This document shows positions 7,049 to 13,016 of a stretch of DNA of 14,161 nucleotides, in pieces. The position numbers were made by a program, and so were the translations under genes. Position 1 is the stretch's first letter, and the number at the start of each line of letters is the position of its first letter. Location of the stretch: NCBI GenBank assembly GCA_900545165.1, contig UQYA01000046.1, forward strand, positions 1 to 14,161, given 5' to 3'. The notes beneath the pieces were generated by a model, which searched no databases, was not told the DNA's origin, and saw nothing but the letters and a program-made list of their open reading frames with translations. Origin of the DNA: an uncultured Collinsella sp. (GTDB taxonomy: Bacteria > Actinomycetota > Coriobacteriia > Coriobacteriales > Coriobacteriaceae).

Positions 7049-7100
7049 ATATCACCCCAGTGATAGTTATTGGTAAACTATCACTGGGGTGATATTTTTT
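7049..7100 (+). terminator. Perfect 20-bp inverted repeat with T6: engB terminator and possible double operator
   Basis: Bases 7049-7068 and 7076-7095 are perfect reverse complements around a 7-nt loop (ATTGGTA), followed by six Ts at 7095-7100. As RNA this is a strong intrinsic terminator for the mtnN-engB transcript. Each arm is also itself a dyad: TATCAC-CCCA-GTGATA at 7050-7065 and TATCAC-TGGG-GTGATA at 7079-7094, with centres 29 bp apart. Two equal 16-bp dyads 12 nt before the start codon of an operon ending in a helix-turn-helix gene look like an autoregulatory operator. TTGGTA (the loop) and TATTTT (7093-7098) are 17 bp apart and could be a promoter, but transcripts would then begin within the AGGAGG ribosome site, so that reading is doubtful. 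Confidence 0.75.
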
Positions 7101-7111
7101 AGGAGGTCGAT

Positions 7112-7795
7112 ATGGAGCTTTGGCACGGGTCGGAGGTTGTTGTCGAGCATCCATCGTTGGATAAATGCAGGCAATTCAATGATTATGGGCGCGGGTTTTA
7201 TTGCACGCCACATGAGGAAATGGCAATGGAATGGGCATGCCGGACCGAGTCTGATGGCATTGCCAATCGATATGAGCTTGATTTAGATGGCCTTTCGGTC
7301 TTGGATTTAGAGTCTGGGGAGTTTTCAATCCTCAATTGGCTTGCGATTTTGGCCGACAACCGGGAGTTTAATGTCTCGACGCCGCTGGCACGCGAAGGAC
7401 TTCGGTATTTGCTGGACAACTGCCTGATTGATATTTCTCCCTATGACGTTATTCGAGGCTATCGCGCTGATGATTCCTACTTTTCGTTTGCAAGACAGTT
7501 CGTTAACGGCATGATTTCGCTCAGGCAATTGCAGCGCATTATGTTTTTGGGGGATTTGGGCATTCAATATGCGCTTATGAGTGAGCGCGCGTTCTCGGCG
7601 ATCAGATTTCGCGATTGGAAGCAGGCCTCGGGAGCTGAGTTTTATCCCAAACGATTTGAGCGAGAACAGAACGCTCGACGTAAGTACCTGGATACGGTAA
7701 ACGGATTTGACACCGAGGGTGTCGACATTAGGGATTTGATGTCAGGGAGGGTTGATTTAAATGATCCAAGAGTTAACGGATCGTGGGCCGAGTAG
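7112..7795 (+). CDS. DUF3990-like putative ADP-ribosyltransferase-fold toxin
   Basis: A 227-residue soluble protein without signal peptide or membrane segments. The N-terminus (LWHGS with His5, then NDYGRGFYCTPHEEMAMEWA with Tyr30 and Trp41) fits DUF3990 (Pfam PF13151) as I remember it. It closely parallels the H-Y motifs of PARP-like ADP-ribosyltransferases, where 'HGS/HGT' and '(Y/F)GKGIYF' contact NAD+. Later come VIRGYRADDSYFSFA (114-127) and DLGIQYALMSERAFSAIRF, where Glu158 is a candidate third catalytic residue. NAD+ use and the target are inferred, not shown. AGGAGG at 7101-7106 lies 5 nt before the ATG. The last 35 bp overlap the next gene, a helix-turn-helix protein, giving a toxin-first pair likely to be translationally coupled. 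Base composition is less GC-rich than the flanking housekeeping genes, consistent with horizontal acquisition. Confidence 0.75.
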   Translation: MELWHGSEVVVEHPSLDKCRQFNDYGRGFYCTPHEEMAMEWACRTESDGIANRYELDLDGLSVLDLESGEFSILNWLAILADNREFNVSTPLAREGLRYLLDNCLIDISPYDVIRGYRADDSYFSFARQFVNGMISLRQLQRIMFLGDLGIQYALMSERAFSAIRFRDWKQASGAEFYPKRFEREQNARRKYLDTVNGFDTEGVDIRDLMSGRVDLNDPRVNGSWAE

Positions 7796-8459
7796 GACAT
7801 ACCCCGTCTACTACCTCGAGGATGCAATGAACAATCTCGGTGACTGCTTTGACTATGCCGTTAACGATTGTGGAGCAGAAGGATCGGAAGTTGCTGAACT
7901 CTTTTGCCTGAGCGGCGTAGCTCGCGAGTTTGAGCGCGGCAACGCATGGGTAGTGTCGGGAAAATCGGGCGTTGAGCTGTTCGCGCTTATCGCCGAAAGG
8001 TCGGGCTATCAAAACAGGCCTATACCGGACCGCACCTATCGATTTGAGAAGACGCCGGAATATTGGACGGGCTGGATGCTGGCATACCTGCAGTGGCGCC
8101 TAGGAGAGTCTTTCGAAGATCTGCTGCATGTCGTTCCGTTTGACGCACTGCGCAACCTGTACTACCCCTGGCATGAAGCCTCAGAGGAACGTGTGGCGAG
8201 TCTTGTTTGCGATATGGCGAAGAAAACACCTCGTCAAACCAAGCTAGCACTAGCAAGAAAGAGACTTAAGAAAACCCAACAAGACCTGGCATACGAATCG
8301 GGCGTATCACTCCGCTCAATCCAAATGTACGAACAGCGCCAACGAAACATCAACGAAGCCTCGGTAACAACCGTAAGAGCTATAGCAAAAGCCCTCCACT
8401 GCGACATCGAAGACCTCCTAGAACCAGTCTTCGAATACAAAGAAACCAGCGCAGCGTAA
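7761..8459 (+). CDS. DUF3791-like / XRE helix-turn-helix fusion, probable antitoxin and autoregulator
   Basis: A 232-residue protein that appears to be a three-part fusion. Residues about 18-82 (GDCFDYAVNDCGAEG, then SEVAELFCLSGVAREFERG) resemble the small DUF3791 proteins that I recall often sitting beside DUF3990 genes. Residues about 90-153 are a tryptophan- and tyrosine-rich middle part (YWTGWMLAYLQWRLG). Residues about 158-222 are a clear XRE/Cro-type DNA-binding domain: LALARKRLKKTQQDLAYESG, then recognition helix SLRSIQMYEQRQRN, ending CDIEDLLEP. The ATG is supported by GGGAGGG at 7745-7751 with 9 nt spacing, inside the toxin gene. It probably neutralises the DUF3990 protein and represses the operon through the paired TATCAC/GTGATA dyads at 7050-7094. 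The coding strand switches abruptly to A/C-rich sequence near 8218, at the boundary before the HTH domain. DUF3791 similarity is moderate; the XRE domain is certain. Confidence 0.8.
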   Translation: MIQELTDRGPSRTYPVYYLEDAMNNLGDCFDYAVNDCGAEGSEVAELFCLSGVAREFERGNAWVVSGKSGVELFALIAERSGYQNRPIPDRTYRFEKTPEYWTGWMLAYLQWRLGESFEDLLHVVPFDALRNLYYPWHEASEERVASLVCDMAKKTPRQTKLALARKRLKKTQQDLAYESGVSLRSIQMYEQRQRNINEASVTTVRAIAKALHCDIEDLLEPVFEYKETSAA

Positions 8460-8534
8460 ACCAAGCACGCAGCCGATGCTCGCCTCTAGGAAGTGCTCCA
8501 GCCTAGCAAGAGCCCCTATCAATAAAAAGCCAAA

Positions 8535-8627
8535 CTATCGGCCCAGCGCCCCTTCAAAGCGTGGGTCCCTGTAGACATCCTCAGCAAGGTAGGCGCAGGG
8601 GCGGTCGGGATGTTCCCTCAAAATCAT
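8535..8627 (-). pseudogene. Possible 30-residue ORF or gene-end remnant inside the palindrome
   Basis: On the - strand an open frame from ATG 8627 to TAG at 8535 encodes 30 residues of protein-like composition (MILREHPDRPCAYLAEDVYR followed by DPRFEGALGR). The frame stays open well upstream through the repeat core, and GGCTTTTTATT follows the stop. There is no ribosome site before the ATG. It may be the remnant of a gene's 3' end carried with the repeat, or chance coding potential in GC-rich palindromic DNA. I do not recognise the protein. Confidence 0.2.
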
Positions 8628-8754
8628 TCCGCAGCGCGAAGGCCCCTTGTCCGTCGCTCCGTAGGAGCAGGACAAGGGGCCTTCATGCGCGAGGACGATT
8701 TTGAGGGAACATCCCGACCGTCCCGGACAGGTATATGAGGAGGATGTCTACAGG
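8568..8754. repeat. 187-bp nested inverted repeat between convergent genes (dispersed palindromic element, copy A)
   Basis: Three nested sets of arms are visible. Outer: 8568-8582 with 8740-8754 (15 bp perfect), the right arm covering the thrB stop codon. Middle: 8603-8625 with 8697-8719 (23 bp perfect, extendable outward to about 28 with one wobble). Inner: 8639-8652 with 8670-8683 (14 bp perfect), then GCTCC/GGAGC around GTA. The core CCTTGTCC...GCTCC...GGAGC...GGACAAGG recurs at 14103-14135 in reversed orientation. The element lies between the antitoxin gene and thrB, which converge on it, so it could end transcripts from both sides, although there is no T-tract. In the - orientation its conserved block GTCCTCG begins 51 nt after the thrB stop. 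The 288-bp gap 8460-8747 otherwise holds only an A/C-rich stretch with no gene I recognise on the + strand. Confidence 0.85.
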
Positions 8755-9629
8755 TACTCGATTTGAGCGCCCTCGGTGTCGCACGTGAGGATATGCGTAT
8801 CACACTTAGGGAACTGCTCGCGCAGCTTGACCTGCAGGAACTTTGCCACGATGGTGTCGTCAGTCACGGCCATGAGGGTCGAGCCCGAACCGCTGATCCA
8901 GATGGTCTTGGCGCCGCCGTTAAGGCAGGTGTCGCGCACGGCGTTGTAGTCGGGAATCAGACGGCGACGATAGGGTTCCTGAATGCGGTCGTCATTGGCG
9001 GCGGCAATCAGGTCGAGGTCACCAGTCTCCAAGCCGCGCGTCATACCGGCGATGCGGCCCATCTGCCACACGGCGGTGGAGAGCGGAATCTCCTGCGGCA
9101 CGACCTTGCGTGCTTCGCTCGTGTGTACCTCGTAGGGCGGAATCACGGTAATAAAACGCAGGCGATCGCTCACCTCGTAGCGCAGGCACTGGGGGAGCGA
9201 ATCGGTCGGCGTAAAGGAGCAGACGGCGCCGCCCAGGATAGCGGGGGCGACGTTATCGGGATGGCCCTCGACCTCGGTGGCAATGCGGACGAGCTCGGCG
9301 CGGTCGACGGTATGGCCCGTCAGCGCGGCGGCTGCCATGATGCCGGCGACGACGCAAGTGGAGCTGGAACCTAGGCCGCGAGCGACGGGCACGTCGGTTT
9401 GAATGTCGATGGCAACGGGAAAAGCCGGCTCGCCCCATGCGGCAAGCGCATCGACAAAGCTGACGTAGACCAGGTTGTTCTCGTTTTGGAACTCTTCGGG
9501 GCATCCGGTGATGGTGAGTTTGTCGGCGCGCTCGAAGGTGAAGTGCGAGTAGAGGCTGACGGCCATGCCGAGGGTGTCGTAGCCGATGCCTAGGTTGGCG
9601 CTGGTTGCTGGGACGGTGATTTTGATCAT
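8748..9629 (-). CDS. thrB: Homoserine kinase
   Basis: A GHMP-superfamily kinase of 293 residues, normal for ThrB, which phosphorylates L-homoserine with ATP to O-phosphohomoserine, the substrate of threonine synthase. The N-terminus VPATSANLGIGYDTLGMAV is the family's opening. PVARGLGSSST (GLGSSS at 85-90) is the ATP-binding glycine/serine loop. GHPDNVAPAILGG and the C-terminal SGSGST motif complete the GHMP set. ATG 9629 is chosen because AGGAGG lies 6 nt upstream on the - strand and homology starts there; the frame is open further upstream to 9701 but only through the palindrome at 9644-9755. It follows thrC in the same direction after a 204-bp gap holding the thrC terminator and the palindrome, so it may have its own promoter or be reduced by attenuation. 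Its stop codon lies in the outer arm of the 8568-8754 repeat. Confidence 0.95.
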   Translation of the reverse strand: MIKITVPATSANLGIGYDTLGMAVSLYSHFTFERADKLTITGCPEEFQNENNLVYVSFVDALAAWGEPAFPVAIDIQTDVPVARGLGSSSTCVVAGIMAAAALTGHTVDRAELVRIATEVEGHPDNVAPAILGGAVCSFTPTDSLPQCLRYEVSDRLRFITVIPPYEVHTSEARKVVPQEIPLSTAVWQMGRIAGMTRGLETGDLDLIAAANDDRIQEPYRRRLIPDYNAVRDTCLNGGAKTIWISGSGSTLMAVTDDTIVAKFLQVKLREQFPKCDTHILTCDTEGAQIEYL

Positions 9630-9643
9630 GTGGGTCCTCCTGG

Positions 9644-9755
9644 GCGGGTCTGGCCGTTTAGTTCGCTGCTCGGGCAGTCCTGGCTCGCTCGGAAAGCACA
9701 TTAAGTGCTTTCCGGCTCGTGCGGAACTCGCGACGAACTAAACAGGCAGACCCGC
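9644..9755. repeat. 112-bp nested palindrome between thrC and thrB
   Basis: Three sets of perfect arms share one centre: GCGGGTCTG (9644-9652) with CAGACCCGC (9747-9755), GTTTAGTTCG (9656-9665) with CGAACTAAAC (9734-9743), and GGAAAGCAC (9691-9699) with GTGCTTTCC (9705-9713) around ATTAA. The stretches between middle and inner arms (about 20-25 bp each side) pair poorly. The core differs from that of the 8568 and 14078 elements, so this is another family. On the - strand it ends 14 nt before the thrB start and would form a large leader structure close to its ribosome site. No inverted-repeat ends with clear target duplication were seen. Confidence 0.7.
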
Positions 9756-9787
9756 ATGTCAGTTCGTCATCATCCCGGTGGGTATCT

Positions 9788-9820
9788 GATAAAAGAAAGT
9801 GCGCCGGCTTTCGCCGGCGC
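9788..9820 (-). terminator. Intrinsic terminator after thrC
   Basis: On the - strand GCGCCGGC and GCCGGCGC form a perfect 8-bp stem closed by a GAAA tetraloop (9801-9820), followed by the T-rich tract ACTTTCTTTTATC (9788-9800). It lies 13 bp after the thrC stop codon. The T-rich side is only on the - strand, so it serves thrC and probably separates it from thrB. Confidence 0.9.
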
Positions 9821-9833
9821 CTTATAAGGGGTT

Positions 9834-11351
9834 TTAGTTGGTAGCCATCTTTTTTGCTGCAGACTCTACGTAGTTGGCCATGTCGGCTACGTCGCAGACG
9901 TCTTCGAAGCGGACGGGCTTGGACTCGAGTTCGGCGAGCTGGGTCGGGGCGACCGTGTTGGTGGCCTGCTCGAGTACGCGCATAGCCTCAAAGTCGTCCT
10001 CGGGAACGTCGAGCCCCAGGGCGTCGCAGCAGGCGCGCGGGAACTTGTAGGGGCTGGCGGTCGAAAGCAGCACGCGGGCCTTGGCGCCCTCGGCGGGAGC
10101 GACCTTTTCAAAGACGTGATAGCCGCAAGCGGTGTGCGGGTCGATCATGTAGCCGTTCGCATCCCAGCAACTCTTGATGGCAGCGCGGACCTCGTCCTCG
10201 CTGGCCCAACCGCAGCCAAAGACGCTCTGAATCTTTGCCAACAGGTCAGTGGGAACCTCGTAGCGACCAGTCTGTGCCAGCTGCTCCATAAGGCCGGCAA
10301 CGAGTTCGCAGTCGCCATCGGACAGGAAGTAGAGCATGCGCTCCAGGTTGGAGCTGATGAGGATGTCCATCGACGGCGAGATGGTCGTGAAGAACGGGCG
10401 GTTGCGGTCGTAGACGCCGGTGGTCAGGAAGTCAGCAAGAACGTTGTTCTTGTCGCTCGCGACGATGAGCTTGGCGACGGGCAGACCCATGCGCTTGGCA
10501 TAGTAACCGGCCAGGATATCGCCAAAGTTGCCGGTCGGTACGCAGAACTCCACGGCGTCGCCGGCCTCGATGGCGCCGGCGCGAAGCAGCTGCGCATAGG
10601 CGGCAAAGTAGTAGACGACTTGCGGCACCAGGCGGCCGACGTTGATGGAGTTGGCACTCGAAAGTACCGTGCCGGCGGCCTCCAGACGCTCGGCAAGCTC
10701 CTTATCGGCAAAGATGCGCTTGACGGCACTCTGGGCGTCATCGAAGTTGCCGCGGATGCCGCAGACGGCGACGTTATCGCCCTCCTGTGTGGACATCTGC
10801 AGGTTCTGGACGCGGCTGACCTTGCCCTCGGGATAAAAGACGGTGATGCCCGTGCCCGGAGCGTCGGCAAAGCCGGCGAGTGCTGCCTTGCCCGTGTCGC
10901 CCGACGTGGCGGTGACGATCATGATGCGCTCGGCGCCGCCGTCCTTGGCGGAGGTGCGGGCCATGAGGCGGGGGAGCATCTGCAGAGCGACGTCCTTAAA
11001 GGCACTCGTGGGGCCGCCAAAGAGCTCCATCACATAGGTTTGAGGAGCGTCGGTGCCCGGCGCTGCGTCGAGTTTGACGAGCGGCGTGACCTCATCACTC
11101 GCAAACGTACCGCGGTATGCTTCGTCGACACACGCCGAAATTTCTTCGCCCGTGTAATCGTTCAGTAACATTCCCAACACATTTTGAGCGATTTCAAAGT
11201 ACGATTTATCTGCAAGCGAGCTGATATCGACCTGCTGGGTGCCCAGCTCGTCCGAGACAAACAAACCCCCGTCGGGAGCGATGCCGGTGCGGATTGCCAC
11301 CTTACTTGAGCACGATAAAGTGCGTCCTCGTGTACTATGATAAGTTCCCAT
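9834..11351 (-). CDS. thrC: Threonine synthase
   Basis: A PLP-dependent lyase of 505 residues that converts O-phosphohomoserine and water to L-threonine and phosphate. The N-terminal STRG (residues 6-9) and IAPDGGLFV are the family's opening. The PLP lysine is Lys119 in SAFKD, preceded by ELFGGPT. ATSGDTGKAAL binds the cofactor phosphate, and NSINVGRLVPQ and CVPTGNFGDILAGYYAKRMG are further hallmarks of the long bacterial/fungal-type enzyme. ATG 11351 is preferred, with GAGGAG about 9 nt upstream on the - strand; the open frame extends 15 codons upstream without homology. It diverges from lysC across only 103 bp, so their promoters must overlap or lie back to back. A clear terminator follows, then thrB. 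Confidence 0.96.
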   Translation of the reverse strand: MGTYHSTRGRTLSCSSKVAIRTGIAPDGGLFVSDELGTQQVDISSLADKSYFEIAQNVLGMLLNDYTGEEISACVDEAYRGTFASDEVTPLVKLDAAPGTDAPQTYVMELFGGPTSAFKDVALQMLPRLMARTSAKDGGAERIMIVTATSGDTGKAALAGFADAPGTGITVFYPEGKVSRVQNLQMSTQEGDNVAVCGIRGNFDDAQSAVKRIFADKELAERLEAAGTVLSSANSINVGRLVPQVVYYFAAYAQLLRAGAIEAGDAVEFCVPTGNFGDILAGYYAKRMGLPVAKLIVASDKNNVLADFLTTGVYDRNRPFFTTISPSMDILISSNLERMLYFLSDGDCELVAGLMEQLAQTGRYEVPTDLLAKIQSVFGCGWASEDEVRAAIKSCWDANGYMIDPHTACGYHVFEKVAPAEGAKARVLLSTASPYKFPRACCDALGLDVPEDDFEAMRVLEQATNTVAPTQLAELESKPVRFEDVCDVADMANYVESAAKKMATN

Positions 11352-11454
11352 ATAACAGTGCTCCTCGGATGCCGTGGTCCCAATCGGTGAACCCATGGTA
11401 TCAGAGCACGCAAAACAGGTTTGCAGAGGCTTTTAGAAAGGTAACCTCCAGCCC
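11352..11454. promoter_or_regulatory. Shared divergent thrC/lysC promoter region
   Basis: These 103 bp must hold the promoters of both genes. I find no convincing -35/-10 pair on either strand. GCAAA-ACAGG-TTTGC (11410-11424) is a small dyad that could be an operator. There is no room for, and no sign of, a lysine riboswitch or T-box leader. The lysC ribosome site is weak (AAAGG at 11437-11441, 13 nt from the ATG), which may mean low or regulated translation. Confidence 0.45.
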
Positions 11455-12843
11455 ATGATAAAAATTGCCAAGTTTGGCGGCTCGTCGGTCGCCGACGCCG
11501 AACACTTCAAGAAGATCAAGGCCATCGTCGAAGCCGACCCTGCCCGCCGTTTTGTGGTGGTTTCCGCCTGTGGTCGCCGCTTTAAGGGCGACACCAAGGT
11601 GACCGACCTGCTCTACCTGGTTAACGCACACGTTAAGTATCACGTGTCGTGCGAGGAGCTGCTCGAGGACATTGGCCAGCGCTATTTTGATATCGCTGAC
11701 GAGTTGGAGCTCACCTATCCCATTCGTGAGGAGTTCGCGGCCTTTGCCGAGCGCGCCCGTTCGGGCGGCTACTCCACCGAGGAGCTCGTGAGCCGTGGCG
11801 AGTACTTCACCGCTCGCCTGATGGCCGAGTACCTGGGCCTGCCGTTCCTGGACGCCGCGACGGTTGTGGCGTTCCATCACGACGGTACGCTCAGCATGAA
11901 CCGCACCTCCGAGCTGGTGCAGGAGTACGGTCAGCAGGGCGGCTTTGTTATGCCCGGTTTTTACGGCGCGACGCGTGAGGGTCAGATCAAGTTACTCGAT
12001 CGTGGCGGCGGCGATATCTCGGGCTCGATCCTGGCCAAGTGCCTGGGCGCTGATCTGTACGAGAACTGGACCGACGTCTCGGGTTTCTATTCTGCCGATC
12101 CGCGTATTGTTCCGGAGGCTCAGCCTATTGCGCGTGTTACCTACGAGGAGCTGCGCGAGCTTTCGTACATGGGCGCAAGCGTCCTGCACGAGGAGGCCGT
12201 GTTCCCCGTGCGCGAGGCGGGCATTCCTCTGGTCATCAAGAACACCAATGCGCCGCAGGACCCTGGCACCATCATTAGCGAGACGGCTGATGAGGGCGAG
12301 GCAGAGCCCATCATTACCGGCGTGACCGGCAAGCGCGGTTTTGTCGCCATCAACGTGGCCCGCGACCGCACCAAGCCGCGCGTCGGCTTTATGCGCCGCG
12401 CGCTTTCGGTCTTCGAGCGCTATGACGTTTCCGTCGAGCATATGCCCACCGGCGTCGACCGCTTTGGCGCCGTGGTGCAGGAGCAGGACGTTCACGATTC
12501 ACTGTACTCGCTCGTGGGCGACATTCAGCAGGAGGTCGAGCCGCTCGAGATCGAGGTTGTCGAGGGCCTGGCACTTATCGCGACCGTCGGCCGTAACCTG
12601 CGCGGTCGTGCCGGCATCTCGGGCCACCTGTTTGGCATGCTTGGCCAGGCTGGCGTGAGCGTGCGTATGATTTCGCAGAGCTGCGACGAGATCAATATCA
12701 TCATCGGTGTGGAGGAGAAGGACTTTGATCTGGCGATTCAGACCATTTACCGCGCCTTCTCCGACGAGAACGGCATTGTGAAGGTCTCCGATCTGGAGGC
12801 TCCCGCGCCGGTCGATCCCGCTCTGGTCGCGCTCCACAAGTAG
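11455..12843 (+). CDS. lysC: Aspartate kinase (monofunctional, two ACT domains)
   Basis: Aspartokinase of 462 residues, the first step of the lysine/threonine/methionine (aspartate) pathway: ATP-dependent phosphorylation of L-aspartate. The opening KFGGSSV (residues 6-12) is the kinase signature. LVSRGEYFTARLMAEYLG and the nucleotide-binding loop DRGGGDISGS (around residues 182-191; 'GRGGSD' in most relatives) follow. From about residue 310 two ACT domains are evident (GFMRRALSVFERYDVSVEHM; LFGMLGQAGVSVRMISQS), the usual site of feedback inhibition by lysine or threonine. It has no fused homoserine dehydrogenase. The start is fixed by homology despite a weak ribosome site. It diverges from thrC, and asd follows after 173 bp with two hairpins between, so co-transcription with asd is uncertain. 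Confidence 0.95.
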   Translation: MIKIAKFGGSSVADAEHFKKIKAIVEADPARRFVVVSACGRRFKGDTKVTDLLYLVNAHVKYHVSCEELLEDIGQRYFDIADELELTYPIREEFAAFAERARSGGYSTEELVSRGEYFTARLMAEYLGLPFLDAATVVAFHHDGTLSMNRTSELVQEYGQQGGFVMPGFYGATREGQIKLLDRGGGDISGSILAKCLGADLYENWTDVSGFYSADPRIVPEAQPIARVTYEELRELSYMGASVLHEEAVFPVREAGIPLVIKNTNAPQDPGTIISETADEGEAEPIITGVTGKRGFVAINVARDRTKPRVGFMRRALSVFERYDVSVEHMPTGVDRFGAVVQEQDVHDSLYSLVGDIQQEVEPLEIEVVEGLALIATVGRNLRGRAGISGHLFGMLGQAGVSVRMISQSCDEINIIIGVEEKDFDLAIQTIYRAFSDENGIVKVSDLEAPAPVDPALVALHK

Positions 12844-12855
12844 CTGCTATCCCAG

Positions 12856-12884
12856 TAGATTTTTGGACTTGCCTCAAAAATCTA
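12856..12884 (+). other. AT-rich hairpin just after lysC
   Basis: TAGATTTTTG (12856-12865) and CAAAAATCTA (12875-12884) form a perfect 10-bp stem with a 9-nt loop, 12 bp after the lysC stop. The stem is A/T-rich and no T-tract follows, so it is more likely an mRNA 3'-end stabiliser or part of a two-hairpin end with the stem at 12916-12942 than a terminator alone. Confidence 0.5.
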
Positions 12885-12893
12885 TGGCGGGGC

Positions 12894-12915
12894 GTTTCGT
12901 TTCGGTTTCGTTTCG
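12894..12915 (+). repeat. Perfect tandem duplication of an 11-bp unit
   Basis: GTTTCGTTTCG occurs at 12894-12904 and immediately again at 12905-12915, directly before the GC-rich stem. The unit itself is nearly a repeat of GTTTC, so replication slippage is the simple origin. It makes the RNA between the two lysC-asd hairpins U-rich. No function is evident. Confidence 0.7.
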
Positions 12916-12948
12916 ACGGGGCGGGTTTCGTGCCCGCTCCGTTCTTGT
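12916..12948 (+). terminator. Intrinsic terminator candidate between lysC and asd
   Basis: ACGGGGCGGG (12916-12925) pairs with CCCGCTCCGT (12933-12942) over 10 bp with one G-T wobble and a 7-nt loop (TTTCGTG). TCTTGT follows, a short T-rich tract. If it works, asd needs its own promoter in the 70 bp left (an AT-rich TTGTATACACT at 12944-12954 is the only hint); partial read-through is equally possible. Confidence 0.6.
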
Positions 12949-13016
12949 ATACACTGGCAACAATAATCGGCCTGCTTGGCGTGCGGGCAAAAGCCACAAC
13001 CTTTAAAGGGGGAAGC

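Noticed and set aside
7049..7095. CRISPR repeat or IS end
   Set aside because: The inverted repeat is single-copy in the window, has no spacer array or transposase, and is followed by a T-run and a ribosome site.
9630..9701. 24-residue N-terminal extension of ThrB
   Set aside because: It is translated from the palindrome; the ATG at 9629 has AGGAGG at ideal distance and begins the family homology.
10116..11168. 350-residue open frame on the + strand
   Set aside because: Antisense to thrC, which carries all PLP-enzyme motifs; repetitive Gly/Ala/Asp/Val composition typical of shadow frames.
11352..11454. Lysine riboswitch or T-box upstream of lysC or thrC
   Set aside because: Only 103 bp are shared by two divergent genes, and no conserved riboswitch or T-box core is visible.
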